DNA from: Scleromatobacter humisilvae
GTDB taxonomy: Bacteria > Pseudomonadota > Gammaproteobacteria > Burkholderiales > Burkholderiaceae_C
Reading direction: 5' to 3'
Length of the DNA: 64,000 nt
Assembly: GCF_023231945.1 (NCBI RefSeq)
Contig: NZ_JAJLJH010000003.1
Location: 62,001-126,000 of the forward strand
This document shows, piece by piece, positions 61,849 to 64,000 of this stretch. The notes under the pieces are model-generated. The model had not been told where the DNA came from and made no database searches. It worked only from the letters and a program-made list of their open reading frames with translations. The position numbers and the translations under genes are program-made. The stretch's first letter is position 1, and the number at the start of each line of letters is the position of its first letter.

Positions 61849-63849
61849 ATGAAACGCAGAGACATCCTCAAATGGTCCGCTTCGGCGGGTGCCGGCCTGG
61901 GCGTGCTGGCAGGCACGCCTTCCACGGCGACGGCCGCGGTGCCGGTCGCCAGGCCGAGCCTGCCGCAGAAGACCGACCTGGTCGATGCCGCGGCGCGGCG
62001 CCTGCAGCTGATCGCGCAGCAGGCGGTCTACGTCTGGACCGACGCCCACGTCGACCTGGCCGGCGTGCCCATGGGCGTGGCGGTGCCGCCCGGCGAGCTG
62101 CCCACGCTCGAGCACCAGCTGAAGACCTCGCAGGTGGCCGTCGAGGCAGTCACGAATCTCGCCGCCTCGCTCGGCGCCAGTCCTGTCGCGACGAGCAGCC
62201 TGCAGTCGCTGGACGCGCTGCGCAGCCGGCTGGCGGCGACGCAGGCCAGCTTCGCGAGCCTGGCGGCGCAGAACGCGGGCGTGCTCAACCTGCCCGCGAC
62301 CGTCCAGGCGCTGCTGGGCACCTTGACAAGCACCGCGAGCGACATCGCCACGCAGCTCAAGCAGATCCACGCGACTCTGGTCCAGGCCGCGCAAGGCAGC
62401 TCGACCAGGACGGTGGCGCAATACGACGCGCTGTTCGTGACGCTTCCCAGGCCCGCGATTGCGCAGTCGCTGCACGACGACGCTGCCTTCGCGGCCATGC
62501 GCTTAAGTGGACCCAATCCGATGCTGATCGCGAAGGCGTCCACGCTGCCTGCCAAGTTTCCGTTGAGCGACGCGCAGTACCGCCAGGTGATGGGCGCCGA
62601 CGACAGCCTGGTCGACGCCGCCGCCGGCGGCCGGCTCTACCTGCTCGACTATGAAGGCCTCGGAGCCATCGCGCCGGCCGGCCCGGTGAGCAAGCCGCTG
62701 ACGGGCGTCGGCTATTGCTGTGCGCCGATCGCGGCGTTCGCGCGCCCGAAAAGCGGCCGCTCGCTGGTGCCGGTCGCGATCCAGTGCGGCCAGGATCCGT
62801 CGGCCAATCCGATCTTCCTGCGCGTCGGTGACTCGAGCAATGCCGAGGCGTACTGGGCCTGGCAATCGGCCAAGACCGCGGTGCAGGTGGCCGACTTCAA
62901 CTATCACGAGATGTTCGTGCACCTGGGCCGCACGCACCTGATGTCCGAGGCCTTCGCGATGGCGACGCAGCGCCAGCTCGCGACGGCGCATCCGCTCAAC
63001 CGGCTGCTGTCGCCGCATCTCGAAGGCGCGATGTTCATCAACGAGGCGGCCGCGCTGATCATCATGGCGCCGCTGACGACGGGCGACGTGATCCTCGCGG
63101 CGCCGATCGAGACGCTGCAGGGCGAATGCGGGCGCGACCGCCTCGCCTACGACTTCCACGCCAGCATGCTGCCCAACGACCTCAAGGCGCGCGGCGTGGA
63201 CAACACCGACCAGCTGCCCGACTACCCATACCGCGACGACGCGCTGCTGGTCTGGAACGCGATACAGCAGTGGGTATCGGACTACGTCGCCGTCTACTAT
63301 GCGGGCGATGCGGACGTCGTCGGCGACTACGAGCTCAAGGCCTGGGCCGCCGAATTGAGCGCGAGCGGCAAGGTCAAGGGCTTCACCGCCATCACCACCC
63401 GTTCGCAGCTGGTCAGCGTGGTCACGGCGATCATCTTCAATGCGAGCGCGCAGCACGCGGCCGTCAATTTCCCGCAGTCCGACATCATGACCTACGCCCC
63501 GTTCAGCGCGGGCACGGGCGGCACGGCGGCGCCCACGACGACGGCGGGGCAGTCCCAGGCCAGCTGGCCGCAGATGCTGCCCTCCACGCTCGCGGCACGG
63601 GAGCAGATCCTCCTGTTCCACATCCTCGGCGGCGTGGTCTACCGGCCGCTCGGCACCTACCTCGACAACGCCTTCCCCTACCTGCCCGTGCTGCTCGACC
63701 CGGCGATCGCGGGCCCCGGCGGACCGCTGGATCGCTTCCGCGCCGCGCTGGCCGCCATCGAGGCCACCATCCAGCAGCGCAACGCGGCCCGCACGCGGCC
63801 TTACGGCTACCTGCTGCCCAGCCGCATTCCGTCGAGCACGAACATCTAG
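61849..63849 (+). CDS. Lipoxygenase with Tat signal
   Basis: A 666-residue lipoxygenase, an iron enzyme that adds oxygen to polyunsaturated fatty acids to form hydroperoxides. The N-terminus MKRRDILKWSASAGAGLGVL is a twin-arginine signal, predicting export as in Pseudomonas LoxA. All five iron ligands are visible: His358 and His363 in VHLGRTHLMSEAF, His536 and Asn540 in SAQHAAVNF, and the C-terminal Ile666. RQLATAHPLNRLLSPH is the conserved helix. The start is the ATG at 61,849; a GTG at 61,816 in frame lacks any family sequence. A LysR gene ends 4 bases inside it on the other strand. Confidence 0.93.
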   Translation: MKRRDILKWSASAGAGLGVLAGTPSTATAAVPVARPSLPQKTDLVDAAARRLQLIAQQAVYVWTDAHVDLAGVPMGVAVPPGELPTLEHQLKTSQVAVEAVTNLAASLGASPVATSSLQSLDALRSRLAATQASFASLAAQNAGVLNLPATVQALLGTLTSTASDIATQLKQIHATLVQAAQGSSTRTVAQYDALFVTLPRPAIAQSLHDDAAFAAMRLSGPNPMLIAKASTLPAKFPLSDAQYRQVMGADDSLVDAAAGGRLYLLDYEGLGAIAPAGPVSKPLTGVGYCCAPIAAFARPKSGRSLVPVAIQCGQDPSANPIFLRVGDSSNAEAYWAWQSAKTAVQVADFNYHEMFVHLGRTHLMSEAFAMATQRQLATAHPLNRLLSPHLEGAMFINEAAALIIMAPLTTGDVILAAPIETLQGECGRDRLAYDFHASMLPNDLKARGVDNTDQLPDYPYRDDALLVWNAIQQWVSDYVAVYYAGDADVVGDYELKAWAAELSASGKVKGFTAITTRSQLVSVVTAIIFNASAQHAAVNFPQSDIMTYAPFSAGTGGTAAPTTTAGQSQASWPQMLPSTLAAREQILLFHILGGVVYRPLGTYLDNAFPYLPVLLDPAIAGPGGPLDRFRAALAAIEATIQQRNAARTRPYGYLLPSRIPSSTNI

Positions 63850-64000
63850 GCGGCGCCGCGCCGGCGCGAGCGTGCGCGCGCGGGCGCGAGCTCGTGCGGC
63901 TGCAGGAACAGCGCCGGGTTGTCGGCGAGCTGCTCGATCGCCAGGTCGATGAAGGCCCGCACGCGTGCGGGCTGCGCCACGCGGCTGCCGTAGTACACGT
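63846..64000 (-). CDS. LysR-family regulator, C-terminal end (cut by window end)
   Basis: The last 50 residues read VYYGSRVAQPARVRAFIDLA and EQLADNPALFLQPHELAPAR before the stop at 63,846-63,848. The YYGSR-x4-ARVRAFIDL pattern is the usual C-terminus of LysR proteins. The stop overlaps the lipoxygenase stop by 4 bases. The DNA-binding half is outside. Confidence 0.75.
   Translation of the reverse strand, partial: VYYGSRVAQPARVRAFIDLAIEQLADNPALFLQPHELAPARARSRRRGAA

Noticed and set aside
1-64000. Insertion sequences, prophage or integrated plasmid
   Set aside because: No transposase, integrase, phage structural gene or attachment-type duplication was seen.

Overview
The window is GC-rich (roughly two thirds or more G+C by eye) and densely coded, as expected for a beta-proteobacterium of the order Burkholderiales, most likely the Rubrivivax/Leptothrix/Mitsuaria neighbourhood. 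The lineage clues are an elongation factor P with Arg32 next to its EarP rhamnosyltransferase gene, two circularly permuted ATP-grasp/alpha-E/transglutaminase gene sets, a relic of a PEP-CTERM sorting signal, and the mix of housekeeping genes. The assignment is inferred from gene content only.

Layout. 1-10.1 kb: the end of parC, a binding-protein lipoprotein, a PuuB-like oxidase, ridA-dsbB, a GIY-YIG protein, an ArsR-type regulator with a NIPSNAP protein, and comEC. 10.6-20.6 kb: two consecutive sets of ATP-grasp, alpha-E and transglutaminase genes, thought to build or process a peptide. 20.7-25.6 kb: a diguanylate cyclase, ETF-ubiquinone oxidoreductase and, divergently, an SDR plus acyl-CoA thioesterase pair, with a long palindrome between them. 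25.7-35.1 kb: an accessory three-gene operon on the minus strand. 35.4-38.6 kb: a small secreted or membrane protein pair and three regulators (LuxR, Crp/Fnr, PAS-LuxR). 38.6-46.2 kb: PaaI thioesterase, succinyl-CoA:3-ketoacid transferase, pyrD, rpiA, MFS/LysR. 46.2-54.1 kb: mnmC, a dense inverted repeat field, efp-earP, uvrC, pgsA. 54.4-57.2 kb: an HU gene, tRNA-Val, ppiD and tRNA-His. 57.2-64 kb: an outer-membrane protein with a DUF2946 protein, an HSL-type esterase, a GH15 enzyme and a lipoxygenase, with a LysR gene cut by the window end.

The most unusual content is the operon at 25,686-35,058. Its first gene joins a CHAT-like (caspase-fold) region, a class III nucleotide cyclase domain, a STAND-type ATPase and a TPR-like tail. 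The second is a divergent cytochrome P450 with an extra C-terminal domain. The third fuses a complete DyP-type heme peroxidase to a patatin-like phospholipase carrying two membrane segments. A lipase, a peroxidase and a P450 under a large signalling ATPase suggest a membrane-lipid release and oxidation pathway (oxylipin-like) or a stress/defence response acting on membranes. A Tat-exported lipoxygenase with all five iron ligands lies 27 kb away in the same window. The functional link is inference.

Other points worth a look are the two near-identical palindromes upstream of the esterase and GH15 genes, the palindromes between paaI and scoA and between the ETF-QO and SDR genes, the inverted REP-like field next to efp, and the PEP-CTERM relic after tRNA-His. 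No transposase, integrase, phage gene or CRISPR array was seen.
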